Assembly: GCA_023485925.1 (NCBI GenBank)
Contig: JAMDAJ010000053.1
Coordinates: 1-21,536, forward strand
From: Patescibacteria group bacterium
GTDB lineage: Bacteria > Patescibacteriota > Doudnabacteria > UBA920 > 2-01-FULL-50-11
DNA: 21,536 nucleotides
Direction: 5' to 3'
Part shown: one piece after another, positions 9,259 through 17,554 of the stretch
Position numbering within the stretch: the stretch's first letter is position 1
Layout: each line of letters opens with the position of its first letter
Notes under the pieces: generated by a model
The model's input: the letters and a program-made list of their open reading frames with translations, nothing else
Database searches by the model: none
What the model was told of the DNA's origin: nothing
Program-made: the position numbers and the translations under genes

Positions 9259-10092
9259 TTATTTCCGTAGTTCCTTCAAAAATGCGATATCTTCTTCCAC
9301 CCGGTCGTGCTCGGTTTCCAAATAGCCATTGACGTTTTTGAGCTTGGGATGGTTGATGATATCCGCAAACCCGTTCTTTCCGATGTGCCCCGAACCGATA
9401 TGCTCGTGCCGATCGCGGCGGCCGGAGAGGGGGAATTTGGAATCGTTAAGATGGAGCGAGCGCAATTTATCCAAGCCGACGGTTTCGTCGAACTCTGCCA
9501 AAGTTTTTTTCACGGCCGTCGGAGTGCGCAGGTCATAGCCGGAAGCGAATGCGTGGCAGGTGTCAAAACACACGCCGAGCTTGAACTTTTTGAGGAGTGG
9601 GTGGTTAACTACGGCCGCGATCTCCTCGAACGAATCGCCAATGATATCTCCGGCTCCGGCGGAATTTTCGAGGAGCAGCTGCGCGCTGCCTTGATAATCT
9701 TTGAGAGTTTTTTCCAAGCCCAAAATCAACTGCGCGAAACCCTTTTTTTGCCCGAGATATTTAAAACTTCCCAGGTGAGTGACCACGAATGCCGCGCCCA
9801 AGGCAGAAGCCCGTTCCAGTTCCTGTCGAACCACCGAAACCGAACCGTAAAAAATCCGACCGTTTCCCGAGCCGTAATTGATGAAATACGGCGTGTGCAC
9901 CAGGCATTCCGCCTGATGATATTTTTTCATACCGGACTTGAAAGCCGTGATATTCTGCTCGTTCAATTCCGGCGCCCTGCCGCCCTGGGGCGAACGGGTG
10001 AAAATCTGGAAAACTTCGCAGCCCAAAACTGCCGCGCGCTCCGGCGCGTTCTCAACCCCTTTTGCGATGGAAACATGACAGCCGATTTTCAT
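9259..10092 (-). CDS. nfo: Endonuclease IV (apurinic/apyrimidinic endonuclease)
   Basis: This class II AP endonuclease cleaves 5' to abasic sites in base-excision repair using three zinc ions in a TIM barrel. The 277-residue length is normal. Metal ligands and their motifs are all visible: H66 (VHTPYFIN), H106 (VVTHLGS), E142 (LLENSAG), D177 and H180 (GVCFDTCHAFASGYD), H214 (LHLNDSKFPLSGRRDRHEHIG, with D227 and H229), and E259 (LETEHD, in place of the more common ETP). The ATG at 10092 gives the standard MKIGCHVSIAKG start. It sits 7 nt downstream of the DUF2723 gene, whose end carries an AGGG ribosome-binding site. The repair function seems unrelated to the glycosylation genes upstream, so co-transcription probably reflects genome compaction. 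Confidence 0.96.
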   Translation of the reverse strand: MKIGCHVSIAKGVENAPERAAVLGCEVFQIFTRSPQGGRAPELNEQNITAFKSGMKKYHQAECLVHTPYFINYGSGNGRIFYGSVSVVRQELERASALGAAFVVTHLGSFKYLGQKKGFAQLILGLEKTLKDYQGSAQLLLENSAGAGDIIGDSFEEIAAVVNHPLLKKFKLGVCFDTCHAFASGYDLRTPTAVKKTLAEFDETVGLDKLRSLHLNDSKFPLSGRRDRHEHIGSGHIGKNGFADIINHPKLKNVNGYLETEHDRVEEDIAFLKELRK

Positions 10093-10099
10093 AAAATCC

Positions 10100-11941
10100 C
10101 TACTTTTTCTTCTGTCCTAAAAATACATCACGGTGGGCACGATATGCAAAAATATCCATACCCGCCGGATCATCTTCTAAGGCAATGGCTTTGATGTACA
10201 GATCCTGCGAACCTTTAAAGTCGCCGTTTTGAATAAGCTCCGAGGCTTTCGCGTAATCGTACTGCGCGAGCATGTCCTGACCGTAGGCGTTGCGTTCAAG
10301 CAATGTTCGATCGGAATCGGTGAGAATATTCTCTGTTGTCACAGCAGCCGGCGCCGGCTGCCCTTTTATGACGAGACGATAAACATAACCGTTGGAATAG
10401 CTCTCCCACTCGTTATTCGGTTTTAAAGTTTCGACTAAAAACGTGGTATAAATCGGCCGCTTGGTATAGCGGGCATGCGATAAAACATACTCGACCAAAT
10501 GCGTCCGCACTTCATCGATAGTGCCAGTGCGCATGATGCGATTCAAAGACTCAAAATCCGAGTTAGCAAACACCTGCGGCAGTCCGACCACCGAAACGTC
10601 AGGCCGCAATTTTTGAACCGCCTGCTGGTATAATAAGGAAAAAATTCCGGAATCTGTGGACGCCCCCTCATAAGATACGGCCAGGACGGAATTTTCCGGC
10701 AGACTTTTCAAAACCTCAGCCGAGTAGTTCTCTAAAAAATTGAAATTCGAAAGATCGTTTTGGGCATAGGCCAGAGGGTACGCCGCCAGCGCCGGCGCCA
10801 ATATCACGATAGCGGCTAAATGCGGAAACCTAGACAGTTTTTTCCAATAGGGAGCGAACAATCGAAAAATTTCCACCGCTCCCAGGCCGATCAACAGCGC
10901 TAAAAGCGCGAAAGAAGTCAGACAGTACTTGGTGAAGATGAGCCCGCCGACCTCGCTGTATGGCACATCACGCAACAAGACGATGCCGCCGACATTGCCA
11001 AAAATCAAACTTAATACAAACAACAATAGGCGTTTTTCCGAACGGAACAGTGCGACGATGCCGAACAACGACCATAACGCCAGCCATCCGAACTGGTCGC
11101 GGGCGGAGAGCAAAAAGTCGTAGACGTATCGGGCCTTGTCGGAAATGCTCGCGAGCCCCCCCAGATCGCCGTAATCGGAACGCACAATGTGATTGATAAA
11201 AACGCTCAAACTTTCGCTGACATTACCCCATTGGTATGCCGGATGGGCGAGCGAACGCAGGGGCAAGTAAAGATAGACGGAAAGGCCGAGCAAAAAAAGC
11301 CCGAGCATGCCAAGTTTTACCGGCCAGCGGCTTTTAGAACCCTGGACTGCAACGGCGGCAAAGAAGAAGGGCAGCAGCAATACCAGCATCTCGTGATTCG
11401 CAAGTCCTAAGCCGGAGAGCAAGGCACCCCAGAGTAATAATTGGGATTTCGGCTTTTCCCAAAATTTGAGCACTAGCCAAAACAGCAGAACGAAGAACAA
11501 AAAATGCAGGGAGTAAACCTGCGCAACCGTTGCCTCATTCCAAAACCACGGGGAAAAACCCAAAAGCAGACAGACGGCTAGCGCGGAGAGTTTTTGCGCC
11601 GATTCCGGAAAATGGAAAGCGGGACTGGATTGTTGGTAAAACCGGAAAGCGCGGAGCGCGACGAAATAAAAAACCACCAAAGCCGTGCCGCCGGCCGCGG
11701 CCGAAAGGAGGTTGACGCGAAAGGCAAGAGTGGAAACGGGCAGCAGCGAAAACAGCTTGCCCAAAATCACGAAAAGCGGATAACCCGAAGGGTGCGGAAT
11801 GCCCAAAACGGCCGAAACGGTGATGTATTCGGCGTTATCGCCGAGATAGATCGTCCGCGGCATTGTTAGAACATACGTCAAAAAGGTCGATAAAAAAACG
11901 ACCGCGGGGAAGATGGATTTTTTTATTGTCTGTGAGAGCAT
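10100..11941 (-). CDS. DUF2723-family polytopic membrane protein (predicted GT-C glycosyltransferase)
   Basis: This is a 613-residue integral membrane protein. After the first helix the sequence reads PRTIYLGDNAEYITVSAVLGIPHPSGYPLFV, the DUF2723 (PF11028) signature; D35 and E38 in the first outer loop correspond to the GT-C catalytic acidic pair. About ten or more hydrophobic helices follow, then a C-terminal soluble domain from about residue 390 that ends in a TPR-like helical hairpin (YDYAKASELIQNGDFKGSQDLYIKAIALE). The family includes the human TMEM260 protein O-mannosyltransferase, so lipid-linked sugar transfer to proteins is a reasonable inference. The ATG at 11941 lies 8 nt past the stop of the GT2 gene; a TTG at 11971 would add ten residues and overlap it. 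No clear ribosome-binding site distinguishes them. Confidence 0.88.
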   Translation of the reverse strand: MLSQTIKKSIFPAVVFLSTFLTYVLTMPRTIYLGDNAEYITVSAVLGIPHPSGYPLFVILGKLFSLLPVSTLAFRVNLLSAAAGGTALVVFYFVALRAFRFYQQSSPAFHFPESAQKLSALAVCLLLGFSPWFWNEATVAQVYSLHFLFFVLLFWLVLKFWEKPKSQLLLWGALLSGLGLANHEMLVLLLPFFFAAVAVQGSKSRWPVKLGMLGLFLLGLSVYLYLPLRSLAHPAYQWGNVSESLSVFINHIVRSDYGDLGGLASISDKARYVYDFLLSARDQFGWLALWSLFGIVALFRSEKRLLLFVLSLIFGNVGGIVLLRDVPYSEVGGLIFTKYCLTSFALLALLIGLGAVEIFRLFAPYWKKLSRFPHLAAIVILAPALAAYPLAYAQNDLSNFNFLENYSAEVLKSLPENSVLAVSYEGASTDSGIFSLLYQQAVQKLRPDVSVVGLPQVFANSDFESLNRIMRTGTIDEVRTHLVEYVLSHARYTKRPIYTTFLVETLKPNNEWESYSNGYVYRLVIKGQPAPAAVTTENILTDSDRTLLERNAYGQDMLAQYDYAKASELIQNGDFKGSQDLYIKAIALEDDPAGMDIFAYRAHRDVFLGQKKK

Positions 11942-11949
11942 TTTTGGCT

Positions 11950-12648
11950 TTAATTTTTCTTCGAAAACCAATTTTTAAAAGGATATGCCGCGGCCTCCAT
12001 AATTATAGCAAACGAAAACTTGGAAGCGCCCTCGCGCCGCTCGGTGAACACGATGGGCAGCTCGAATATGTTCGCGCCGCTTTTGTGCAATCGATGCTTC
12101 ATCTCCACCTGGAACGCATAACCTTCGGAATCAAAATCTTGTAACGACAAATTGCGCAAAGCCTCCCTGCGGTAACCGACAAAGCCGCTTGTTAAGTCGC
12201 TGACCGGGACGCGGGTCAAAACTCGGGCATACCAATTGCCCAAACGGCTGATAAGCCGCCTCAACCAATTCCAATTTTCCACTCGGCCGCCTCTCAAGTA
12301 CCGCGAGCCGACCACCACTGGGTGCATTCCTAGCAGTCTGACCATTTCCGGCAGAATTTCGGGCGGGTGGGAAAGATCCGCGTCCATAGCAATAAAATAC
12401 TCTGTCCCCGGCTCATCCAAAAGCTTTAAGAATGTCTCGCGATAAGCCGAACCTAAACCCTGTTTGCCGGGCCGAACCCACAACCGTATCGCCGGATCCG
12501 CTGACATAAGACCCCTGATCTCTTCCGCTGTGCCGTCCGGAGAATTATCGTCAACGAACAGAATGGGCATATCCGGCAACACCTGCCGAATCCTTTTGAC
12601 CAAATCGCGAAGATTATTTTTTTCGTTGTAAGTGGGAATAACTAACAT
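11950..12648 (-). CDS. Polyprenyl-phosphate mannose synthase-like glycosyltransferase (GT2)
   Basis: This 232-residue GT-A enzyme resembles dolichol/polyprenol-phosphate mannosyltransferase (Dpm1), which transfers mannose from GDP-mannose to a polyprenyl phosphate at the cytoplasmic face of the membrane. Motifs seen: VIPTYNEKNNL (3-13), VDDNSPDGT (32-40), the metal-binding DAD at 89-91 (AMDADLSHPPEILP), GSRYLRGG, and LTSGFVGYRREAL. The C-terminus (AYPFKNWFSKKN) lacks the membrane helices of the GtrB/DPMS-III type. Glucose-P-polyprenol synthases look similar, so the sugar is not certain. It sits between two membrane GT-C genes that would need a lipid-linked sugar donor, which strongly supports a supply role. 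It starts 6 nt after the upstream stop. Confidence 0.92.
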   Translation of the reverse strand: MLVIPTYNEKNNLRDLVKRIRQVLPDMPILFVDDNSPDGTAEEIRGLMSADPAIRLWVRPGKQGLGSAYRETFLKLLDEPGTEYFIAMDADLSHPPEILPEMVRLLGMHPVVVGSRYLRGGRVENWNWLRRLISRLGNWYARVLTRVPVSDLTSGFVGYRREALRNLSLQDFDSEGYAFQVEMKHRLHKSGANIFELPIVFTERREGASKFSFAIIMEAAAYPFKNWFSKKN

Positions 12649-12654
12649 AACCGA

Positions 12655-14331
12655 TCACTTCACGTGATAAATTTTGAATACTGTTTCACCCGATCCATCT
12701 TTGATCGATTTTGTTAAAGTTCCGGACGCGTTCAGCTGACTCTCCAGATCTTCCATAAACCGACTGTAATCGGGGTCGGCTCCTGCGCTAATCGCAGGCC
12801 CTTGCGCCAGCACGAACCAAAAACCCGTCGCCCCGCCTTTGCGCAAATATTCCAAAAAGTCGGTTTTGGCGCCAGAGCCAGACCCCACCACTTTATCAAG
12901 ATCGGTGAAATAGACGATGGGTGTGCCATAATAATGCACGTATCGGTCCACGTACCACACGCGCGAAAACCAATCCGCGCGCTCGTCGAACAGCACCACT
13001 TCGCGACCCTTGATATCGAGCATTGCGGCCTGTCCGGTGAGCGTGTTAAGCCGATGCAAGGGGCCGAGCGCCCCATAAGCGAACTTCCGCAAATAGGCAT
13101 TGAGGCTCTCAAAACCATCGACGTTAAAGCGCTGTGCCGAATAAGCAAGCGGCGCTTTGCTTAAGGGGTTAGCCAAGACGTTAGTATTGAAAGCGAACAG
13201 AAACTCGCACACCACAGCTATCCCGACGAGTGCGGCGACGGTGCGGCCTTTGATCTGCTTGCTCCACTCGCCAACTGCCAGTCCGGCAAAAATCGCCAAA
13301 AACGGCAGGATGATGACCACAAAACGATCGGCGGCCCCCGCAAACAAAAACATCAGCGTCAGCATCCCAAGGTTAAGCCCAGCGACCGTCGAAAGAACCC
13401 TTAGCCGCTTTCGGATCGCTTGCCAAGCGAAATACAAAAGCGCGATTGAAAACATTATCACGAACGGAACTGAAGAATTCCTGGCGACAGAAACGAAAAT
13501 ATTTTCGAAATTCAATGCAATCCCCCCGCTTGCGCTGCGATAAGACAGCGAGGCGTAATCGGCTGGATTCAACCCCACCATAGAAGAAAGCGCCGCATCA
13601 AAATGTCCGCGGGCGGCGTAGACTTCCGCGTTGTAAATGATGACGGGGGTGAGCAAAACGAAAAAGACCAAAACCGCCAGCCAAAAATGTTTGTTTAAAA
13701 ACACGCGGCGTTTGCCGAATAAAAGATAAAGTCCGGCCGCCGGCAGCAAAAAAATCGCCGTATACTTAGTAAGCAGCGCGCAGGCGGTGAAGATCGACCA
13801 AAGGTACAAGTCGCGAGTCCGGTCGGCTTCCACGACCCGGACAAAAAAGTACACGCTTAACGCAATCCATAAAACCAGCAAGCCCTCAAGATATCCTGCG
13901 CGCGCCGCCCACACGGCGTAAGAGGAAAGGGCAAAAACAGCCGCCGCCGACCGGCCGGAAAGCTCCGAGCCGTATTCTTTGACCAGTTTATATATCACCC
14001 ACGTGGCGATCACGCCCGCCAAAACGAAAGGCAACAGCGCGACAAGCGAGCTCCCGCCGAAAAACACGAAGAAGATTTTTTGTATCGCAAAACTCAAAAA
14101 CGGGTGGTCGTGAAAAGACAGATTCGCCCACCACGGGATGTGATTAAACCACACGATTGGCGCGGTCTGCCCCTCACCCACCAGATAATCGAACCACCCT
14201 AAAGCCCGCGTGGAATTTAAAGCCGCGTCATGGTGCAGACCGAACCGCCAGAGGTTCCAAAAACGCAGGAACGCCGCGACAACCAAAATGCCGACCAGAC
14301 ACATGCGCTCCCGGGAAGGTTTTGGCTTCAT
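12655..14331 (-). CDS. PMT/ArnT-like GT-C glycosyltransferase
   Basis: This 558-residue polytopic protein has the layout of the GT39/GT83 (PMT_2-like) family that moves a sugar from polyprenyl phosphate to an outer acceptor. The first helix (about 10-28) is followed by FGLHHDAALN with D35 in the catalytic position, and by HIPWWANLSFHDHPFLSFAIQKIFF, equivalent to the HPPL loop. Around ten further helices reach about residue 390 (LAVGEWSKQIKGRTVAALVG marks a late loop); the rest is a soluble extracytoplasmic domain (DFLEYLRKGGATGFWFVLAQGP region). Acceptors could be proteins or lipids. The ATG at 14331 overlaps the M16 stop by 4 nt, and the GT2 donor synthase follows directly downstream. Confidence 0.88.
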   Translation of the reverse strand: MKPKPSRERMCLVGILVVAAFLRFWNLWRFGLHHDAALNSTRALGWFDYLVGEGQTAPIVWFNHIPWWANLSFHDHPFLSFAIQKIFFVFFGGSSLVALLPFVLAGVIATWVIYKLVKEYGSELSGRSAAAVFALSSYAVWAARAGYLEGLLVLWIALSVYFFVRVVEADRTRDLYLWSIFTACALLTKYTAIFLLPAAGLYLLFGKRRVFLNKHFWLAVLVFFVLLTPVIIYNAEVYAARGHFDAALSSMVGLNPADYASLSYRSASGGIALNFENIFVSVARNSSVPFVIMFSIALLYFAWQAIRKRLRVLSTVAGLNLGMLTLMFLFAGAADRFVVIILPFLAIFAGLAVGEWSKQIKGRTVAALVGIAVVCEFLFAFNTNVLANPLSKAPLAYSAQRFNVDGFESLNAYLRKFAYGALGPLHRLNTLTGQAAMLDIKGREVVLFDERADWFSRVWYVDRYVHYYGTPIVYFTDLDKVVGSGSGAKTDFLEYLRKGGATGFWFVLAQGPAISAGADPDYSRFMEDLESQLNASGTLTKSIKDGSGETVFKIYHVK

Positions 14332-15596
14332 TTGATCCGGCTTAAGAACTCTTTCTCTTGTTTTTTATAAGGCCCGATGACGGCCAAGGTCAGACGCTTG
14401 GCATTAAACAGCGTCCGGGCTAAAGTTGTGATCTGTTTGGGCGTGATGCGGTCGATTTTGCGGAAAAATTCCTGGGGTGAGATAATTTCTTTCTCGAACG
14501 CCACCTGTTCCAAATACCAATCCAACCGCGTCTGGTTATCTTCCAACGCCAAAGTCGTCTTGCCTTTGATATATTCCTTGGCTTTTTTAAGTTCCGCCGC
14601 GGATACGGGCTGCTGTGTAATTTTCTTTAATTCCGACGCGATGACCGAAAGCGCCTCGCCGATCTTATCCACCTTTACTCCGGCCGAAACTCCGAATAAC
14701 CCGGTGTCCTGATAATTACCGCCGTGAGCCCGCACGTAATAAGCGAGTCCCCTTCGCTCGCGCACTTCGATGAACAAGCGCGAACTCATTCCCCCGCCCA
14801 AAATCGCGCTCATTACAGCTTGCACGTAGTTGCGTTCATCGCCGTAAGGCAGCCCCTTGGCTGCCAGAACTAAATGCGCCTGTTCGGTTTTTTTGAAACT
14901 CAACACCGCTCGCGCCTTTGCTTGCGTGTCTTTTACCTTGCTCCAGCCGCTGAATTTCTTTTTGGGAACTTTCGCCCAGTGTTTTTGAATAAGTTGATCG
15001 AGTTTTGAGGCATCGTATTTGCCCGAGACTCCCAAGATGATATTCGGCGTCTGATAATGCCGCCGGATGTAATCAGAAAACATTTCGCGCGAAAATTTCA
15101 TCACGGTCGCGGGCGTTCCAGCAATATCGCGGCCCAAGGCCGTGCCCGGCCACATAGCTTCTTCCAAAACGTTCTCCACTTCCGCCATGGGCGTATCTTT
15201 GTACATGTTTATTTCTTCCACGATGACGCCCTTTTCCCGTTCGAGTTCGGCCGGATCAAAAAGCGGATTCTGCATCATGTCGGTGAGCACTTCAAAAACG
15301 AGCGGCAAATGCTGGCTAGCCGCCTTGATGAAATATTGCGTATGCTCTTTGCCGGTATTGGCGTTCATCACGCCTCCGATGGAATCAATAAGCGTGGAAA
15401 TGGCCAGAGCGGAAGGATATTTTTTTGTGCCCTTGAACAGGAAATGTTCCAAAAAATGCGAAATGCCGTTCTCGTGCACGGCTTCACTGCGTGAACCGGT
15501 TTTGACGAAAAAATCCACCACGACCGATTCGGCGTCAGACGAAGGAACTTCCAATACTGTCAGGCCGTTCGACAAAATTTTTTTAGAATATTTCAT
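14328..15596 (-). CDS. M16-family zinc peptidase (insulinase/processing-peptidase type)
   Basis: This 422-residue protein is a single-chain bacterial M16B peptidase. The inverted zinc motif is present as H47-F-L-E50-H51 (ISHFLEHFLFKG), and the distal glutamate ligand is E127 in VIVEEINMYKD. The C-terminal half (from about residue 225) carries the conserved GGGMSSRLFIEVRERRGLAYYV stretch that contributes the substrate-binding Arg/Tyr pair. There is no signal peptide, so it probably acts in the cytoplasm on peptides or leader sequences. Its stop overlaps the GT-C start by 4 nt, and its ATG at 15596 overlaps the stop of the 84-residue gene by 4 nt. Two peptidases (M16, M24) in the same block suggest a peptide-turnover role, which is an inference. 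Confidence 0.95.
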   Translation of the reverse strand: MKYSKKILSNGLTVLEVPSSDAESVVVDFFVKTGSRSEAVHENGISHFLEHFLFKGTKKYPSALAISTLIDSIGGVMNANTGKEHTQYFIKAASQHLPLVFEVLTDMMQNPLFDPAELEREKGVIVEEINMYKDTPMAEVENVLEEAMWPGTALGRDIAGTPATVMKFSREMFSDYIRRHYQTPNIILGVSGKYDASKLDQLIQKHWAKVPKKKFSGWSKVKDTQAKARAVLSFKKTEQAHLVLAAKGLPYGDERNYVQAVMSAILGGGMSSRLFIEVRERRGLAYYVRAHGGNYQDTGLFGVSAGVKVDKIGEALSVIASELKKITQQPVSAAELKKAKEYIKGKTTLALEDNQTRLDWYLEQVAFEKEIISPQEFFRKIDRITPKQITTLARTLFNAKRLTLAVIGPYKKQEKEFLSRIK

Positions 15597-15847
15597 TCAA
15601 GCTTGTTTAACCCCAAACGCCGCAACTCGTCGTTGAAAGCGTCGAACAGCTCAGGAGAAACCTCCTTTAACTCTCGCAAAATTTTGATTCGGGACAGCAT
15701 CGCGTTTCGGTCGTCTTGAAAAATCTTTTTCTCGTCAAGCAGCTTATCCACTTGTTTAACCAAATCATCCCAAACTTCCGGGGAGACGATATGCGACAGT
15801 TCAATCCGGTTTAATTGTCTAGCCTCCATTCCTCTTGAGCTCCGCAT
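15593..15847 (-). CDS. Hypothetical protein, 84 aa, helical
   Basis: I do not recognise a family. It is charged and predicted almost entirely helical: SPEVWDDLVKQVDKLLDEKKIFQDDRNAMLSRI and ILRELKEVSPELFDAFNDELRRLGLNKLE would form two helices without membrane character. Two starts are available: ATG at 15847, which lies 1 nt after the M24 stop (TAATATG, compatible with termination-reinitiation), and ATG at 15829, with AGAGG almost touching it. The stop overlaps the M16 start by 4 nt. Its position wedged between two peptidase genes with overlaps at both ends argues that it is a real gene, possibly a small partner of one of them. Confidence 0.75.
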   Translation of the reverse strand: MRSSRGMEARQLNRIELSHIVSPEVWDDLVKQVDKLLDEKKIFQDDRNAMLSRIKILRELKEVSPELFDAFNDELRRLGLNKLE

Positions 15848-15848
15848 A

Positions 15849-16982
15849 TTAAAAAATTATATTCCTGAAAAGCTCGGTCTGAGCCGAAGTTACTCGGTGC
15901 GAACGACCCTGGCTTAAATATACCAAATCCTCGATTCTAATACCACCGATTTTCGGCAAATACACGCCCGGCTCGATGGAGAAGACCATGCCGTTGCGCA
16001 GAATGTCTTTCGAGGCCGGCGCCAGGTATGGCGCTTCGTGGATTTCCAGACCGCAGCCGTGGCCCAGATTGTGGATGAAATATTTTTCGAGTTTTTTCTC
16101 CGCCAAAATCGAAACCGCGCACTCGTGAACATCGCGAGCACGAATAACGCCCCTAACCCCTCTTACCCTAAGAGGGGTACGAATCACCCCTGTCCATCCC
16201 CTTAAAGCCTGTGGTGAGCTTGTCGAATCCACAAGAGGAGGTTGGGAGGAGTTATGATTGATGAAATCGACTGCTGCCCGATGCGCCTTCTCTACCTGCT
16301 TGTAAATTTCGGCCAGCTTCGTTGGCGCTCGCTTTAAAAAAACCGTTCGCGTAAAATCGCTGCAGTAACCACGGTATTTGAATCCGAAATCGATGACGAT
16401 AGTTTCGTTAGGCCGCAACCTCCGCTTTCCGGGATGATGATGCGGTACGGCGGCGTTGGGACCGGAAGCAACGATGGGCTCGAAGCTGATGCCGTCGGCG
16501 CCAAACGAACGCCCAAGTTCAGTTATGCGGTCGGCGAGCCCGATTTCTGTCCAACTCTTACTGCGCAAATCCTTTGTTATCCTCGACCAGACCTTTTCCA
16601 CTATTCCACCCGACGTCCGAATTAGGCCAAGCTCGAACTTATCCTTATACCGTCGCACCGCGTCAACCGGACTTGGGACAGGTTCGAATTTTACCCCCGG
16701 GGCTTTTGCTTTGAGAAACCTGGCCTCGGCGAAGGTAAAACCGTCTTCGATTAATACTTTCCGATAACCTCTAAGCGACACCCCAACATACTTGAGAATC
16801 TCAGAATGTGTGCCGGGGATTTTTTCCAAGCCGCTGCCGAAAAACTTCGCCCCGGTTTTATCAATAAACAGCCAGCCGTCCATCGGCGAATGCCCCAATA
16901 AATAAAAAAGATTCTCCTTTTTCTTGATAAGGAGAGGCGCGTCCATTTCGGCTTGCAATTTGCGCAAACGCTTCTGGTTCAT
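15849..16982 (-). CDS. M24-family Xaa-Pro aminopeptidase/dipeptidase with a repeat-derived insertion
   Basis: This is a pita-bread metallopeptidase removing N-terminal residues next to proline in cytosolic peptides. An N-terminal creatinase-like domain (1-115) precedes the catalytic domain. Dinuclear metal ligands are D198 (VIDFG), D209 (CSDFTRTV), H308 (HNLGHGCGLEIHE), E337 (SIEPGVY) and E351 (IRIEDL); H181 in AVPHHHPGKR is the conserved catalytic histidine. At 377 residues it is slightly longer than typical because residues about 243-281 (NSSQPPLVD ... GVRGVIR) replace a normally short loop between the AVDFI helix and the ARDVH segment. That insertion coincides with palindromic DNA repeats and keeps the frame. 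The stop TAA is one nt from the 84-aa ATG; the start overlaps the CYTH gene stop by 4 nt. Confidence 0.95.
   Translation of the reverse strand: MNQKRLRKLQAEMDAPLLIKKKENLFYLLGHSPMDGWLFIDKTGAKFFGSGLEKIPGTHSEILKYVGVSLRGYRKVLIEDGFTFAEARFLKAKAPGVKFEPVPSPVDAVRRYKDKFELGLIRTSGGIVEKVWSRITKDLRSKSWTEIGLADRITELGRSFGADGISFEPIVASGPNAAVPHHHPGKRRLRPNETIVIDFGFKYRGYCSDFTRTVFLKRAPTKLAEIYKQVEKAHRAAVDFINHNSSQPPLVDSTSSPQALRGWTGVIRTPLRVRGVRGVIRARDVHECAVSILAEKKLEKYFIHNLGHGCGLEIHEAPYLAPASKDILRNGMVFSIEPGVYLPKIGGIRIEDLVYLSQGRSHRVTSAQTELFRNIIF
16157..16177. repeat. Perfect hairpin inside the M24 gene
   Basis: CCCCTCTTA (16157-16165), a 3-nt loop and TAAGAGGGG (16169-16177) form a perfect 9-bp inverted repeat within the peptidase coding sequence. 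In frame it contributes part of the arginine/valine-rich RTPLRVRGVRGV peptide. Confidence 0.8.
16208..16238. repeat. Dispersed repeat unit inside the M24 gene
   Basis: This unit begins CCTGTGGTGAGCTTGTCGAA and ends in CCACAAGAGG; TGTGG and CCACA pair across it. Its core TGAGCTTGTCGAA is the same family as the element in leuS (2228-2252). It is translated in frame as part of PPLVDSTSSPQA. Confidence 0.75.
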
Positions 16983-17554
16983 AGCTTCACGTCTTCGTTG
17001 ACTTGCTCATCCAGCATATACAAAAACGCTCGCATTGCTTCGTCCGTCAAAATCGGCTCCGCGCCCAAGTCTCGCGCCTGATCGATGAGTTTAGACCGGA
17101 CCGCCGGAATTTCGCTTTCAGTTTCAGCTGTGAGCTCCGCTTCATAGAACTTGATTCCCTTAGGAGGGCAATTGATAAGCACCCACTCCACGCCTTCAAC
17201 AACGAACTCCTCCCGCTCGCGGAGCATTTTGAGGCCGTGTTTGCAGCCCATGGCCTTCACGATTTCTTTAGCGTGGTCGAGGGTGTTCTCCGAAAGGGCC
17301 AAACTCACCTCCCGCCGGCCGTGATTGCCGCTGTCGGCTTTGTATTTGAGCATAATTTCGCAAAAACCGTCGGTATTGCGGAGCCGTAAATCCACTTCCC
17401 GCGCCGTAGGGTCTTTATCATAGCCCGGATAATCGCGCAATAAATACATTTCGCGGGTAGATTTTCCGCGAGATTCCCCCTTTGATGAAAGTTGAGCTTT
17501 CAGCCTTTCGTAAATTTCCTCGGTAAGCCGGCCGCGGATTTCGACTTCGATCAT
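16979..17554 (-). CDS. CYTH-superfamily protein (triphosphatase/adenylate cyclase class IV-like)
   Basis: This 191-residue protein fits the CYTH/triphosphate-tunnel fold, whose members bind organic or inorganic triphosphates with divalent metal (class IV adenylate cyclase, thiamine triphosphatase, inorganic triphosphatase). The N-terminal signature ExExR/K is visible as E3-V-E5-I-R7. Alternating charged strands follow: AREVDLRLRNTD (51-62), CEIMLKYKA (65-73), GRREVSLAL (79-87), FVVEGVEWVLINC (117-129) and KFYEAELTAE (135-144), supplying the inward-facing Arg/Lys/Glu residues of the tunnel. The precise substrate cannot be chosen from sequence alone. It overlaps glyQS upstream and the M24 gene downstream by 4 nt each (ATGA type), so it is coupled to both. 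Confidence 0.85.
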   Translation of the reverse strand: MIEVEIRGRLTEEIYERLKAQLSSKGESRGKSTREMYLLRDYPGYDKDPTAREVDLRLRNTDGFCEIMLKYKADSGNHGRREVSLALSENTLDHAKEIVKAMGCKHGLKMLREREEFVVEGVEWVLINCPPKGIKFYEAELTAETESEIPAVRSKLIDQARDLGAEPILTDEAMRAFLYMLDEQVNEDVKL

